Source of the DNA: Fomitopsis serialis
Taxonomy: Eukaryota; Basidiomycota; Agaricomycetes; Polyporales; Fomitopsidaceae
Assembly (NCBI RefSeq): GCF_022376445.1
Contig: NW_025954971.1
Span: 372,001 to 436,000 of the forward strand
Reading direction: 5' to 3'
Length of the DNA stretch: 64,000 nucleotides
This document shows, piece by piece, positions 1-12,711 of this stretch (positions within the stretch are counted from its first letter, which is position 1; each line of letters starts with the position of its first letter). The notes beneath the pieces were generated by a model. It had not been told where the DNA came from. It searched no databases and saw nothing but the letters and a program-made list of their open reading frames with translations. The translations under genes and the position numbers were made by a program.

Positions 1-158
1 GTACCGGGGATGATCCTGCGCTATCGCCATGCAACGACTGCATGGAATGGCTCCGAGAGAGAGACACGGAGGTTCGGAACAATGTTTGGAATGTCTTGCC
101 GGAATATGTGGGAGTTACACATGAAGCTATCGGAGATTGGCCGGACATAGACGAGTAG
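1..158 (+). CDS. BTB-family paralogue A, C-terminal fragment
   Basis: The window opens inside a gene whose last 51 codons are readable from position 3 to a TAG at 156-158. The fragment carries a Cys pair (SPCNDC) followed by an acidic and basic helix, then the C-terminal signature W-x2-LP-x2-VG-V near VWNVLPEYVGV and a final GDW. The same arrangement closes the four other BTB paralogues in this window, which is the reason for the assignment; the BTB fold itself lies outside the window. Function is not known. Agaricomycete BTB proteins are usually taken as candidate CUL3 adaptors, which is family knowledge rather than something seen here. Confidence 0.7.
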   Translation, partial: TGDDPALSPCNDCMEWLRERDTEVRNNVWNVLPEYVGVTHEAIGDWPDIDE

Positions 159-960
159 TATCAAAAGTAAGCCAATTGCGATTTTCACAGTTAGCACAAC
201 ACTTGACAAATCTACACATATCGAATTTTCCATCCACCACCAGCCACCACCCCCGTCCGTACAGATCCTTTCATGGGGTCAATGCTCGGCACTGGAATCA
301 TTATATCTTTATTTCTTAGTGGCCGGTTGTTAATATACGCTTCTATGAACAGATGATACTTGTAGCTTGAGTTCTGTGTGCACTTAGCTTGAAGCAAGTC
401 ACCGTTCTACAAGGCTGGTCATCTTTCGGCGGAACTTGTATAGCACAACTAGTAGTACTGAGCCCATCTACTACCCCATTCTAACCCCTTCCAAGCTACG
501 TACCAGTCCTTATGTAGTAATTTATTTTATGCTGCACCGCCATGTACACAAATGCCGCAGTCGGCTACAACTGATTTGCGCTACTCACTGCGGCGGGCCC
601 AGAGCTGTACTTAGCGCGCTAGGGCGCATTAGAGGAATTCACGTGACCGCGACAACGCGCTCAACTTGAGCTTGACCGTAACTGGAACGCGTGAACATTT
701 GAACTTGCAATTCTAACTTTTATACCGTGAAGTCTATCGGCAAGCCTTGACGTCGGCTCGTACCACTCCTCTTGGAAACACAACCGCACTCCGTTCGACA
801 CAGTTCGATGAAACGTAGTACTTCCAGGTAATACCGTGGTCCGTGATGTACGGTTGTAACTTGTGGAAACATGGACTAACTGACCCTATGTTGAAGAGAC
901 GGAACGACACCTGCCAGTGAAGACAGCGGCCATACGACACATAAACGACTGCGGTTGGAG
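159..960. other. Intergenic, 802 bp
   Basis: Separates two tandem BTB paralogues on the plus strand. I see no convincing coding frame, RNA gene or repeat; presumably the 3' UTR of copy A and the promoter of copy B. Confidence 0.6.
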
Positions 961-2018
961 ATGGACAACAGCGGCCCATCCATTCTCGACCAGGCCGAGA
1001 ATCTGGGGTTCACCCGCGACGAGGACTTCTGGTACGACGACGGCAGTATAATTCTCATTGCACAGGACGTCGGCTTCCGAGTATACCGGGGCTTGCTGGT
1101 CAAGCTATCCGAGATATTTCGCGACCTCTTCACCGTCCCTCAGCCGCCGCACGGACAGCTTGTCTGTGGATGCCCAGTCGTCCATCTGCCCGACACTGCG
1201 GCTTCTCTTAGAGAGTTCTTGGAGGCGCTGCTGCATGGGAAAAGGTGCGTCGGCACATCGCACATACTTTCTATTCCAAGGGATACTGATAGTATGGGAC
1301 CGGATTCCTAGATATGTCCCAGAGGACGACGGGGAATTGGACCACCTGTCCTATCGGATTCGCCTCAGTCACAAGTATGGAATCGAGTATCTCCTGAAGG
1401 AGTCTATACAACAGCTGCAGGCCCTCTTTCCGACGCGCTTCGACGACTGGGCCGACCTGAACCCGTCTGGACCGTATTCCGCTCTGCGGGCTATCACAGC
1501 CGTCAACTTGGCACGTCTCACCGACACGCCGTCCATCCTTCCCTCCGCAATCTATGCCTGCTGTCAGCTTCTGGACCAGGTCCTGCTCGAAGGTGCAACG
1601 CACCTCGATGGCACGATCGAAACGCTCGGCCGGGGCGATCTAATCAAATGCATGAAGGCGAAAGTCAAATTTACCTGTATGCAGACACATATGGTCCATC
1701 AACAATTTCGTGTCTCGGATGCCCCTACTTCCGGCGGGAACGTGACCATGTTGACGAAACATGCAATCAAGCCTTCAATCACATCGCGAGGTAGCCGTAG
1801 CGCAACTATCGACTGAAAACAGGGGACCGGGTATACTCGAGCCGTGGGGCGACTTATTATGTGCAGACAGCGCCACGGTTGGGATCGCCGATGCCAACGC
1901 TCTCAGACCATGCGCTCGTTGCATGTCTGATGTCGGCCGTCGGATCGATAGTGAGCATAGGGAATGGTGGTGCAGCCTGCCGGAGGACGTGGGCATCGAA
2001 GTCGATGACTGGGAGTAA
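961..2018 (+). CDS. BTB-domain protein, paralogue B (frame-disrupted)
   Basis: Exon 1 is 961-1244 and exon 2 is 1312-2018, with a 67-nt GT-AG intron (1245-1311) splitting the Arg codon of HGKR. Exon 1 holds the BTB/POZ core: FWYDDG, then FRVYRGLLVKLSEIFRDLF and CPVVHLPD. Exon 2 has LSYRIRLSHKYGI, ITAVNLARL and the C-terminal PCARC pair, ending WWCSLPEDVGIEVDDWE. The reading frame shifts twice in exon 2, near 1711-1720 and near 1789, each by the loss of one base; no intron of plausible size fits. Homology to the other paralogues continues across both breaks. Either a recent pseudogene or two assembly errors. Likely role, from the family only: substrate adaptor or protein-protein interaction. 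Confidence 0.8.
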
Positions 2019-2711
2019 CTCATGCATGTCCCACATGCAATGAGACGCACTGACGTGCATTTGCGACGAGGGTCGATCAATTGGTGAGCCTATTTTAGAC
2101 GCAGGGACCAAAAATTGACACCCATTTCTACATATCAGCGGCCCCTCGTTCGTCAGATTGATACGCATCAGTGCAAGACTGCGGTGTATCGAGCATACCG
2201 AATAAACACTTTGCCCTATGGCATTACTCATGCAAACATATATTCACATTTATACTCGTCCTTCGATGCACGTTAATACTTAAACCGCAAGAATCTGTAG
2301 GTGATTACTACGCGTACCCATACTAGGTCGAGTGACTCCGAGTCTGACTCGTCAAGTCGACCCGCTAGTGGTGCCGCATGGCGCGATGCAGACGATGACA
2401 TGAAGATATTCTTGATTGTCATATATGCGACGGAGAGCCGGACGGTGGGACGAAGCAGGACGAAGCAGAGCCTGGACGGGACGCAATGCGCATTCTGGGC
2501 TGGTGAGTACATCTGCACGTGACCTGACCGGTGTGGTGTGGAAAACGGTGACTCTGAAACGAAAATGACAATCATCGACCACACAGCGCGACACAGGCCT
2601 GTACATACTTACATGGGCTCTGATAGTAGCGTGATTCAATGAAACGCGGAGCTCTGGGTAAGTGTAGTGCACTCGAGGGTATGATCCTACTCATCTTGAC
2701 ATAGAGACGCC
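2019..2711. other. Intergenic, about 690 bp
   Basis: Lies between two tandem BTB paralogues. No supported gene, repeat or RNA was seen. Confidence 0.6.
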
Positions 2712-3809
2712 ATGACATCAGAGGGAGGCAATCATAAGCGACCTCGAATAGAGACGGGCAATGGCGATTCAATAGCCAGGATTCGACCGAGAACGTAGAG
2801 TTCACATGCGACGAGGAATTATGGTACGAAGATGGGAACGTATTCTGGTTGCCAGTGGCGTTGGCTTCCGCGTTTATCGAGGTCTACTGGCAAAGCGGTC
2901 AGAGGTGTTCTGCGACCTGTTCTCTGTCCCGCAGCCTCGGGACAGTCAGCTAGTCTTCGGCTGTCCAGTCGTTCATCTTTCCGACACCGATGTTGCGCTC
3001 AGGGAGCTATTGGATGTATTGATGTGCGGCAAGAGGTGCGCCCGGAATTGTGTCCTTCCTCTGTCCTGAGACGCTGATGCACCTTATCGAATCTTAGGTA
3101 CATCCTGAAGAACGATGTCGAGCTAGACCGTTTGTCTTATCGAATCCGCCTTGCACACAAGTATGGCATCGAGGACCTCTTGGAGGAGTCCATCCGCGAG
3201 CTGAAGAAACTTTACCCCACGACACTCTCTGAATGGGCCGACCTACGGCGTCACTACTCCCCGCGGGCGATAACCGCCGTCAACCTGGCGCGTCTAACCA
3301 AGACGCATACCGTTTGGCCTTCCGCACTTTACGTCTGCTGCCAACTCGACGATCATTATCTCGTGGATGGCACGACTCATCCCGACGGCACAGTTGAGAG
3401 GCTGGATCGAGACGATCTGCTGAGATGTATCACTGCAAAAGTTGACTACACGCATCTATTTACGGATGCCATCCACGATCTATTTCTGCACCTCGACTCT
3501 CCCTCTCACAAGTGCTACTCGAAGGCCACCTGTCGTCTGTTGTTCCGCTGCATTCGCGGTGAAGCTAGATCGCGGTCCTTTGCGGGCATGGCCGGAGTGC
3601 TCGAACCGTGGGACAAGCTCCTGGACAAGTATGACAGGAAGAAGACCAGCGACATAGCTCTGGCTTCCTTATGCGAGCTATGCACGACCACTCTTCGCGC
3701 TCACACCAAGTCGAGAATCACCGATACGTGGGCTGACCTGCCACACGACTTCGGGGGCGACTACGACGATTGGAACGAGGGAGGAGCTACATCCGAATCT
3801 GATGACTGA
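2712..3809 (+). CDS. BTB-domain protein, paralogue C (frame-disrupted)
   Basis: Same architecture as copy B: exon 1 2712-3035, a 62-nt intron (3036-3097) after the GKR codon, exon 2 3098-3809. The ATG at 2712 is chosen because the following MTSEGGNHKRPRI resembles the start of copies D and E (NHKRVR, SRKRPR). Two one-base losses break exon 1: one between 2770 and 2795, one at about 2840 in the codons for WYEDGNV-ILVASG. Exon 2 is intact through LSYRIRLAHKYGI, ITAVNLARL, the LCELC pair and the terminal TWADLPHDF...DDW, plus a short acidic tail. A shorter protein could start at the ATG at 2806, but that would lose the conserved WYEDGN segment. Function unknown. Confidence 0.8.
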
Positions 3810-4712
3810 AACATCCTACGACTCGGGCCTGTGAAGACCACGCACAGATCAGCTAGGTTGGAGCGCACTTTCAAGGTACCCGGACATGAGGTGGACCTAG
3901 GACATGGCATTCCAACTTTGTCTATATACCGGGCCCATGGTCGCAGATTTGGAACGCGCATCATACTGGTGACTCGCAATTCTCGACATCCTGTTTTTAC
4001 AATACATATCTTACTATACACGTACCTACTCGGGGAACGTACCGGTACTTGTTCCATTTGTACAGAAACATTGATACCGTAGGAACTGGTACCTGCGTCG
4101 TACAGTCTTGCAAATCAAGGAGGCCAAGAGCACAATTAACGCTCGGCCACGACCATCACAAACGACACGGCCGCGCTGCACAATAATATCTACATTTGTT
4201 TCTCTTTTGCGGCTATAGACACGGTACTATCGACTAACAAACATTCCAGGATTCGACGAGCTAACAGCTAGTAACTACACACGCCGGCACTCGCGGTGCC
4301 GGGCGTCGCAAATACGGTACGGTACGGTGCGCGGGGCAAGAGGGTCAAGACGACGAGACACAGCACGCGGTCGGGAACGGGGAGAGGGGGTGCAATGATC
4401 GAGATGCGGGAGGACGACAGATGGGAACCGGGGATTAGGGAGAGTGCAGGGGGAGTGGGGATTCGTGAGAGCTGGATCGACAGGAGAGGACGACAAGAAG
4501 CCGTATAGATATGAGCGAGGAAGGAGGTTTGTTGGCACTAGCACTACGAAGACTAAAGACTGACAACGAAGAACGAAACGAGCACAAAAGGCAAGCGGTA
4601 ACACCGCAAACAGAATAGGGGCGTGCCCACACGCACGTAACGCAAAAGAGCGTCCGCAACGACTCCGACTACGCACCACACGCTTCTCGCACGAAAAAAT
4701 GCAGTCACCCAT
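3810..4712. other. Intergenic, about 900 bp
   Basis: Between convergent genes (BTB copy C and bZIP). It contains a 16-bp GGTAC-rich sequence (4315-4330) that recurs inverted at 7265-7280 on the far side of the bZIP gene. No gene is supported here. Confidence 0.55.
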
Positions 4713-6944
4713 CTACTTCTTCCAAGACTGAGGCTCGCCATCGACTCCGCGAGCACGTCCGTCAACTGGCACTTCTTCTCCATCGTCGCGCCGAGGGCAT
4801 CGACGACGCCGACACCGTGCGCGCGAGCATCGGCTGGGGCGCCGGCACGCGGGGCGACGTCTTCTCCTGCGGCTCGACGTCGACGACCTTGAGGACCGCG
4901 CTGCCCTCCATGACGCGGCGCACCTTGTCTGCGTCGAGCGCGTGGCGTTGCGCGAGCCAGAGCCGGACGCAGAGGTGATACCCGCGGGCTTCGCGCGAAC
5001 GCGTCCCAGAACGCGGAGCCGAGCTTGCCCATAAGCGTCTGGGACGCCATCGAGGCGAGCATCGCTTGCTGGGCTGTCGGCTGCTGAGCCTTGCTTCCCG
5101 AGTTCGAGGGCTGGAGGTTGTGCGCGTGGGACGGCGCGAGCGGAGGCGAGTTGGGCGGGGTCGGGTATGCGTTGACGGCGGCCTTGCCGGAGAGGATGGC
5201 GGAGAGCGGGCCGGACTTGGCAAAGTAGTGGGGCGGAGGCCGCTCGCGAGGCCGGAGGGCGAGGAGTTGGGGCTCGCAAGCGGGCTTGGGCTTGCGTGCG
5301 ATTGCTGGGCCTGTGGCCTGCTGGCTTGTTGCTGCGCGGCCATGTTGCGCCACAGCTGCATGCGGTATCTGGGGCAAAAAATCATTATCATCTTGAGGGT
5401 CAGCGGGGGTGAGATGTGCTTACGGATCGAGAGTCTTCATTGTGAAGGGTGCATCTCCATAAAGGACTCCAGAGCACCGAGCTGTTGCTGTTGTTGCTGC
5501 TGCTGAGCCTTGTCGGCGCTCGGCCACGGTGCAGCATTGAGCACAGGGTTGATGTTCTCCTGGAGCGTCGGGCTCCGCCTGCCAAGGGCTTGCCGACAGA
5601 ACGCTGCCCCACTCAGGCACAAGAGTGGTGTGCACGGGAGTGAAGCCACCAGCACCGAAGGGACTCGACGCCCCGCCCCAGAAGCCCCGCGCACCAAGTC
5701 TGGGCGATGTCGGGAGGTCCTTCTGGGTGTTGGGCGTGACGAGCGGGCTCTTCGGTGGAGCGGAGCCGGGGTGCCATTGGAAGAGGGCCGGAAGAAAGGA
5801 GGGGAGCGGTGGGATGGGAGCAGGAGGCGGGAGCACGGGGGCGTCGACGCGGCCGCGGCCGTCAAGCAAGACTTCTTGAGGCTGTCGACCTCCTGACGGA
5901 GAGCGACGTTCTCCGACGCATGCTACCGAGCTCAGTGCGAATAGCGTCGATGAGACGATCACGCTCCGCGATGTCGCCCTCAAGGGTGGTATGTACTCTG
6001 TGAATATCAATCATATCCGGAATTGAAGTCTCTGACTATATAACGGCACGTCAAATGAAGAGGGTGGGGGCTCGTGGGGATCTCTACCAAAAATACGGTA
6101 TGGAGAAGTCCATCTCGAGCTCGCCATCCAGTTCTGACGGACACTTTGCAACGGAAGTACTACCCTTTCTTCTCACACGAAGTTCCTAGCGCTGATCTTG
6201 TTTCTCAACTGGCGTTTCTCCTTGCTGTTCATCTTCTTGTACTCCTCCGGCGTGGGTCGCCAGTCTTCAGGGTCGGCCGACGTGGTCGAGAGCATGTTCG
6301 CCGGCTTGTTTTCCTTTTTCTCGCTCCCGGCGCGCTTGACACTCCGCCCGACTGCACCGTCCCTTCCTGTTCGACTTGCCCCGACCACCGACCTTCATCG
6401 GTGCGAGCGACAGCTCATCATCTAGGGCATCGTTCATAGCACTCGCTGTGTCATCTAGGTCCCCGTCCTCGTCATCGTCCCCTTCGTCGCCTTCACCAAA
6501 CTCGCTCACGGGTCGGGGACCCGTGGGAGAGGTGACCAACTGCGGGTCGATGCTTGTTGGCGACGTGCCCGACGTCGAGGACGATGCACCTGAGCCCGAG
6601 TCGCTAGGACTGGCCATCTGCGCCGCAGCGCTGGTGAAGGCGCCCATGAAGTCGAAGCCGGGCGCTGCGAGGGGCATGGGGAGGTCGAGCTTGGAGAAAT
6701 CGTCGTCAAGGGGGAAGTCGAGATACGGGTTGGAGTTAAGGGCGACATCGGGCATGTAGGGGTTCGGAGGGGTCGGCGGGAGACCAGAGAAGGAGTCGGA
6801 GGGCGAGCCGTCTGAACGGGGCGACGAGCCACTAGAGCTCGAGCCTGCGGCGTGCGAGGGGCCTGCGAGGAGGTCCATGTTGAAGAAGTCTTCAAAAGAC
6901 GAGTTGAGGCTAAAGCCTGATTGTAGCGGATTGTCGACGAGCAT
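4713..6944 (-). CDS. bZIP transcription factor (multiply frame-disrupted)
   Basis: Read from ATG at 6944. The N-terminal part is acidic and Ser/Pro-rich with a DFF...MDLL segment. The basic region is clear at about 6180-6230 (EEYKKMNSKEKRQLRNKISARNF), the remaining RVRRK lies just before an intron (about 6013-6170), and the zipper follows near 5890-5998 (LEGDIAERDRLIDAIRTEL, then SENVALRQEVDSLKKS). Downstream are a Gln-rich tract (about 5475-5510), a second small intron (about 5354-5414), LDPYRMQLWRNMA, an FWDAF motif and DADKVRRVMEG. The frame breaks at least seven times, each by one lost base, for example at about 6340, 6188, 5920, 5448 and 5240. The C-terminal end is therefore uncertain. 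A basidiomycete bZIP regulator is secure; target genes are unknown. Confidence 0.75.
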
Positions 6945-8601
6945 GGCGGAGGTATGTACGGGCTGCGGAGGAGGTGAGTGTGGATGTGGTTTGGAAGAAA
7001 GCGCAAGCAGCGCGCTCTCGGCGAGGCAATCCTCGCTTACGTAACATTCCCATACATGGCCCCGTCACATCATGATGTGGGGGAACTACTCCGAAGCTGG
7101 CAGAAGATAACTGTGCCGCCTTCATCAATTCCCCCAACTGCGATTCAATAATCACTATCTGTCTGCTGAACGCCTGGATGCCGATATAGACTACTGCCAT
7201 TGCTTGCTACCCGAGTGCAGTTGCATGAGCAAGAGAGAGGCAGCCTTTTTGAGCCAGATACTTAGCACCGTACCGTACCGTTCCCGACGTGGCGCGCCGG
7301 CTTGCTGCCCATCGCATCCTCCGCGCGTCTCATCGGCATCGGCGCTGGCCCCTCGCAGAGTCGTTGACTCGTAAGCTGATGGAGCAGCGCCAATCCTGAC
7401 TCACCTCAAGGTGGATAGTGCTGTGTCGATATATGATGCGCACAGGGTGCGCACCGTGACAAGCCCAGGCAATCAACTGCAGAATAACAGAGAAACCAGG
7501 AAAACACTCCGAGCATCCAACAGGTTCTTACTTGTATAATATATCGTGCAATAATCCCATTGGCATGGGCTGCCAGTTCTTGCTTCGCTTTTGCAGAGAT
7601 AAGTAGGCGTAGACCATGTACGGTGAAGACCTTACGGTACTACTTCAAATTCCTACATGACCATATGCACACCACGACGACTCTTCCACACCTGTCGGAG
7701 TCCTAGTGGACACGCGAGGAGCTCTTTCTCGCGATCAGTCAGTATGGTACGCCGAGACCTCGTTCGCCTGCCCTACGTCAGCTCAGGGCTGCCTGACAGG
7801 AAGAGTGAACGTCGTTATTTCGGGTGTGTGGCCACGTGATTTAGACGTACAACACCTTCCTCATATGGCAGGGCACCTTCCTGATCCGTCAGACGTTCGC
7901 CGTTACCTCTCAGTACTGTCTCGCTGGAACTCTTTTCATGTCGTCATTTGTAACTCCGCCACGGCTTCTGAAGAGCTCCACTTCTGGCCGCACACATAAA
8001 AGCAGGTCCGCGCCGCCTGGTCTGCATCGAGTCCCCTCCCCTCTCGGTCCTCTCTCGTCTCTGTTTCTCTGCCTCGGGCCTCAAGCTCAAGGCCCAACAC
8101 TGTGACGACGAAGCGACCTAGATTCATGCGTATGTCTGGGATTTCAAGAGGATAATGGTAAGTGTCGAAATCGTCTGGTTGGCCAAATTGACGCGCATAC
8201 ATCTACCATCCTACGCACCAATAAATGTCCGGCTCATCCCTTGCAATTGGGCTGGGTTCATTCCAACTAGAGCCGTGTAAGCTCTCCACCGCTGTATGCC
8301 TCCATTCCGACACTGCGCATCTATTGCAACTACGGTCACAATGACCTCTGAGGAGGTCCACGATACGAAGGTGAGCTAAGTACTGGCATGAATTGGCTAC
8401 AACCGTGTCATCCAAAACATGATAATGGAAATACGGCTACGATACACGAAGTATGAATAACGCTCCGGGATTACTGATGGGCGAGCAACAAACGAAGGCA
8501 ACGCTCGCATTATGGCGGAAGGAAAGGGTATAGGTATGTCTTACAACGTTTCATGGCGAGATTCGTTATCCTTACACTACTCTCACAACAGAGCCGGACG
8601 T
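6945..8601. other. Intergenic, about 1.65 kb
   Basis: Upstream of the bZIP gene and downstream of the phosphatase gene. It includes the right copy of the 16-bp inverted GGTAC-rich sequence (7265-7280). The short open frames show no family motif and no coherent splicing. Nothing else is supported. Confidence 0.5.
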
Positions 8602-10631
8602 TCAGCCCACGCGCAGACCCCATCCCAGCGCCTCAAACATGACGGGGATGAAGCCGCACGCGAGCATACCGATTCCACAGTAGACGATGACCTTCGTCAG
8701 CACTGCACAGCTAAGGTCAGCATCGCAACACAGTCGGGTGCACAACACGCACCGTCCGCATCGTAGTGCTTCACCACCTCCACCTTCGCCTCATACTCGC
8801 CGACATCCATGGCAAGGCCCTCCTTTTCCACCGGGTACTCCCCCCGCGGCATCCTGCCCCTTGCCTTCGCGCCACGCAGCTTCACACTGCGCTCACCGTA
8901 AATGCCGCCTGGCACGCCAAACCGGTGGCCGCTCGCACCGCCAGCGCCGTCCATCTCCATCTCCATCATGCTCGAGAGGTCGATGACTGACGGGATCGGG
9001 TAGAGACCCTTCTCGGCCGGGACATTCTTGTAGTCCGTCGCGGGCGTGTAGAAGCGACGGTGCGGAAGTGTGAACGCGTGCGCAAGGAGACGGAAGAGCG
9101 GGGGGAGGACAAAGTGGAGGATGCTTTTCGCGACAATGCGCCACACGAAGATGAGGAGAATACCTGGGGAGATGTTCAGCGGAAGACCATGTGGTATTTG
9201 GCTGGAGGCTTACCGAGAACCATCTTCATGCTGGCAACAGACCACCAGGTCATAGCATCCATCCAATCACCCAAGGGCTTGCCCGGTTGGACGCGCGCAA
9301 AATAGCTGTCGTCGTAGCCGTGGTGCAGCATGTACCACCTCGAGAGGATCTCGCCCAACACCACAGACATGAAGGCGATGGCATCCTCGAAACAAGGGCA
9401 GTCATCCACTGGCTGTGGATGCCAGTGGACCATCAGGAGGCAGATCGGAATCGTTACAGCGGGCACTACCATGCAATTGAGTATGGGTCGTTACAACATC
9501 TGCCGCAACACTCACCTATCAAGCCGGAGTCCCGTATCCAAGCATGCAGGGGATCACTGCACCACAAATTGAGAGCCCAGACGCCCGTGCCGAGGACAAA
9601 TCCACAGAGACAATCCGTGAAGGAGTGCATGCCCGTGTACAGCCGCCCGTACACGATCGAGAACACGTAGAAAAGCAACACGCCGACAAGGACATTGTAG
9701 GTATCGCTCGAAATGAACCGGCCGTCGGGTGCAGCGACCTCGTCGAGGAGAACAGCCGTCGAATTTTGAGCCGACAGGACGGAGGCAGCGGACTTTGCGT
9801 ACGCCCGTTGGAGGAGCGTGAAGAAGAACAGCGCGATGGAAACACTGTTGGTCGTATGTGTGGAGGGGAAGCCATACTCGTGGTGGTGGTTTCCAACGGC
9901 TGGTGATTATGAATGAGGAGAGTCGCAGACAGGGATACAATTTGAACGTACTGAGTCTCGTAACGGGAGGAGCGAATGGTCTCGGAGAGCAAACCGCGTC
10001 CTTGACAAACGACGACGCGTAGACTCCGAGCGCGAGCACCATGAGGAGTCTACGAACCCTCGTTGTTAATTCTTCATTGTGAGAAGTATGCGGGACACGT
10101 ACCCTGGAACAATTTCTCGGTGTCCGAAGAACACGAACGCCGGCAAGGAGATCATGAAGAACGTGTGGGTACCGAGCGAGGACGTGTACACGAAATATCT
10201 ATCGAGGAATGGCGTACGAACATATCCCTGCGCATGCATAAGAACCGACGCAGACCGCCAATGAATGTACAGCAACTCACCTGCATCCTCGCCAGCACGT
10301 CGGACTCCCAGACAACACAGCTTCGGATACGCGACCGGATGCTGCTCCTCCACGAGTTCATGGCCTCCTCGTAGACATCCTCCGGGAGCAGGCCAATGCC
10401 CGCGAACTCCTCGCCCTGCCCGTGCGGCTCGTCCTCCGGGCTGTACCCCGTCTTCTCATCCCATACACCTCTGTCCTCTGGCGACACCGACGACGACCGT
10501 GACTCCGAGCGGATGCTACTGCCACAGCTGAAGGACCTCTCCGACGTAGGGCTCGAGATGTCGTCGACGTGAGGATAGCCAGCCAGCTGGCTATCTACCG
10601 CGTCGGTTGCGATTGGGGTGATGGGGGACAT
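8602..10631 (-). CDS. LCB3: Sphingoid-base 1-phosphate phosphatase, PAP2 family
   Basis: Seven exons (10281-10631, 10103-10227, 9952-10049, 9516-9899, 9214-9465, 8753-9163, 8602-8702) join without a frame break to a 573-residue membrane protein. The three PAP2 phosphatase motifs are visible in order: K-x6-RP as KDAVCSPRP, PSTHTTN, and the SxxxxR-x5-H-x3-D type motif ending YGRLYTGMHSFTD, which supplies the nucleophilic His. Hydrophobic segments surround them. This matches the yeast LCB3/YSR3 family, ER enzymes that remove phosphate from dihydrosphingosine and phytosphingosine 1-phosphate and help salvage long-chain bases for ceramide synthesis. The acidic N-terminal 110 residues are poorly conserved in such proteins. 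Substrate preference is inferred from the family. Confidence 0.88.
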
Positions 10632-12711
10632 GACTTTGTCAGCGGCGGTTTCAGACTGGGCTGCGACTTGGGAGTCTACACCAAGGTCTACAGGCTCTAC
10701 ACTGTGAGATTAGGGGGCTGTGGTAAGGTTGACGTGACTGTTCGTGAGCGCGTGAGCGGTAGAGTTGGTGGGAGTGGGAAGGGCACGGCCGGCGAACGGC
10801 GTACGCGGGTTAGCGCGTTATATACAAATTGTTTGGTGGAATCAGGCGCTCGCTCTGCCTCGGCGTTGGCTCTTGCAATGAATGATGCTGCTAAACACAG
10901 CCTCGGAGTGTCATATGTTCAACGCTCATAATTACCGCAGCGCTACGATCGGCCGTACGTAGGTTGTCATTGTGGAGATGGAGCTCAGCGCCGAGGAAGA
11001 CCGAACATTCACCCAAGACACACGCGATGGATCATCCGACTGCAACATGCATTGTATAATTGGCTGCTAATACGGGACATGAAGATAGAACACCGGGAAC
11101 GCGGGGCAAGCGGATCCCAGAGGACCAGGGTTGGACCAGGGTGTGCAGAGATCTGTCAGATGAGCAGTCAGTTAGATGTCGGGCGAAGAACGGAACTATC
11201 GAAGTGATGAAGAGCCTCAGTCGTATAATGATGAGTCCCCATACATGAGGTCGGACATATGCTTGTAATTGTTAAAATCATCGGCAACGAGAAGACGGAA
11301 GTGCACGGGTACATGAGGGACACTTACCCATAAAATGAACAATCTCGCCTATCCACTGGTACAACACTCCGATGTTTCGACATACATACCTCGGTCAGGA
11401 CCAGGTACGCAGCAGCGGTAGAGGTACGCTGCCCACTGCGGCATATTCGCGTGTCAGTGGGCAACAGCCTATCGCAGTAGCCCACAGGCCGAGACCATAT
11501 CACCAAAAACGTACGAGCCGACCTGAGGCAGGAAAAGATGCGTCAGTGAGTATTTTGATCATGCAGATAGAACTCGAAGGAGGAATGCTCAGTTGGTGAT
11601 GCATGTTGTGAGTAAGGCTCAGGAATCGCCAGCTCGAATATGTTATGGATAACAATCTTCATAGCAAAGGTAACGATTGAATACATGTACTCACCTACCA
11701 CAAAACGTCCTTGACAGTGTTTCGCCTGTTCTGCGCGGCCGTCGAGCACATCGAAGTCAAGAGAGTAAAGGTCTGGCAAAAAAGGCCAGCGAAAAGAACA
11801 GAGGCGCGTTGGCACAGAAGTATCACAGGAAGCGCTGAAGACACCCAGCACTCGTTCGAGCTCCGCGCCAATCCAGAGCCGAGTTTCAGACGGAGTTTGA
11901 CAGCTGTACAGTTCGCTCAAAAATCGCGCTGCGTCTCTTCGTTTCGCCATCGTCAAGCGTCGTCGAACATTGCGCGGGTCAGGCAAGTGGTGAGTATTTT
12001 CTTTGTATTGCTGGTGGTATGAAGAGCCTACTATTCAGTTCTGCTTCCGAACGGAGAGAAATCTCTTGTGGACAACATCTATACCAAAAAAACTTAATTC
12101 TGACCCTTTTCCCTCGTCCTAACGCGACTGCAAACTACTCTTGCTGACATGCCTTTGTTCTCCAGGGTTGAACGTTGAGGCTGAGGTACCTTACTTCGGT
12201 CGACGTAGTTGGTTCGTCAAGAGGTTGTGCATTGGTGGAAGGTGAGCATCTGCACCTGCGCGTCCGACCAAGACGAAACCAAGTTCATCCATTCGTTGAC
12301 GTCCGCTGGCGCATCCTGTCTCGTCCCTCCCAACTTGCCTGTCGGGTCATGGAGCGTGTCCGTGTGCATCGTCTTGGTGCGCATGGGCCGGATGGGGTGG
12401 GGTCCATGTGTCGGAGAACGGTGAAAATACCGGCTTCTCTGATTTTCCCTTGCTTGTGTGACGAGTGGAGGCATTGTACTGATTCATGTCTCATAGGTAG
12501 GTCGTCGGTTTGTGACAACAATCTTCAGCGTAGTTTGGTTGTAGTACGTGTATCGGAGGGATGTAATAATGTATGATACAGCAATGCAGACAAGTACAAA
12601 GATCTCTAGCACGACAGCAAGCATAGGCAGACGCGACAAGTGTGAATAGGCATAGCCAAAGAGCAAGGTATACACTGGTGTACAGCAATGTGAGGAATCC
12701 GGCCGCCCGCG
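10632..12711. other. Intergenic region with two weak ORFs
   Basis: About 2.1 kb without a confident gene. On the minus strand, 11543-11986 is open for 147 residues (starting MPDPRNVRRRLTMAKRR) but has no recognised motif, and splice-like signals occur on both strands. At about 12490-12715 (minus) two overlapping frames encode strongly hydrophobic stretches such as LPMLAVVLEIFVLVCIAVSY, which could be one membrane helix of a broken gene. Neither is supported well enough to call. Confidence 0.35.

Noticed and set aside
961..3809. Programmed ribosomal frameshifting in the BTB genes
   Set aside because: Break positions differ between copies and there is no slippery heptamer or shared structure; losses of single bases also occur in unrelated genes.
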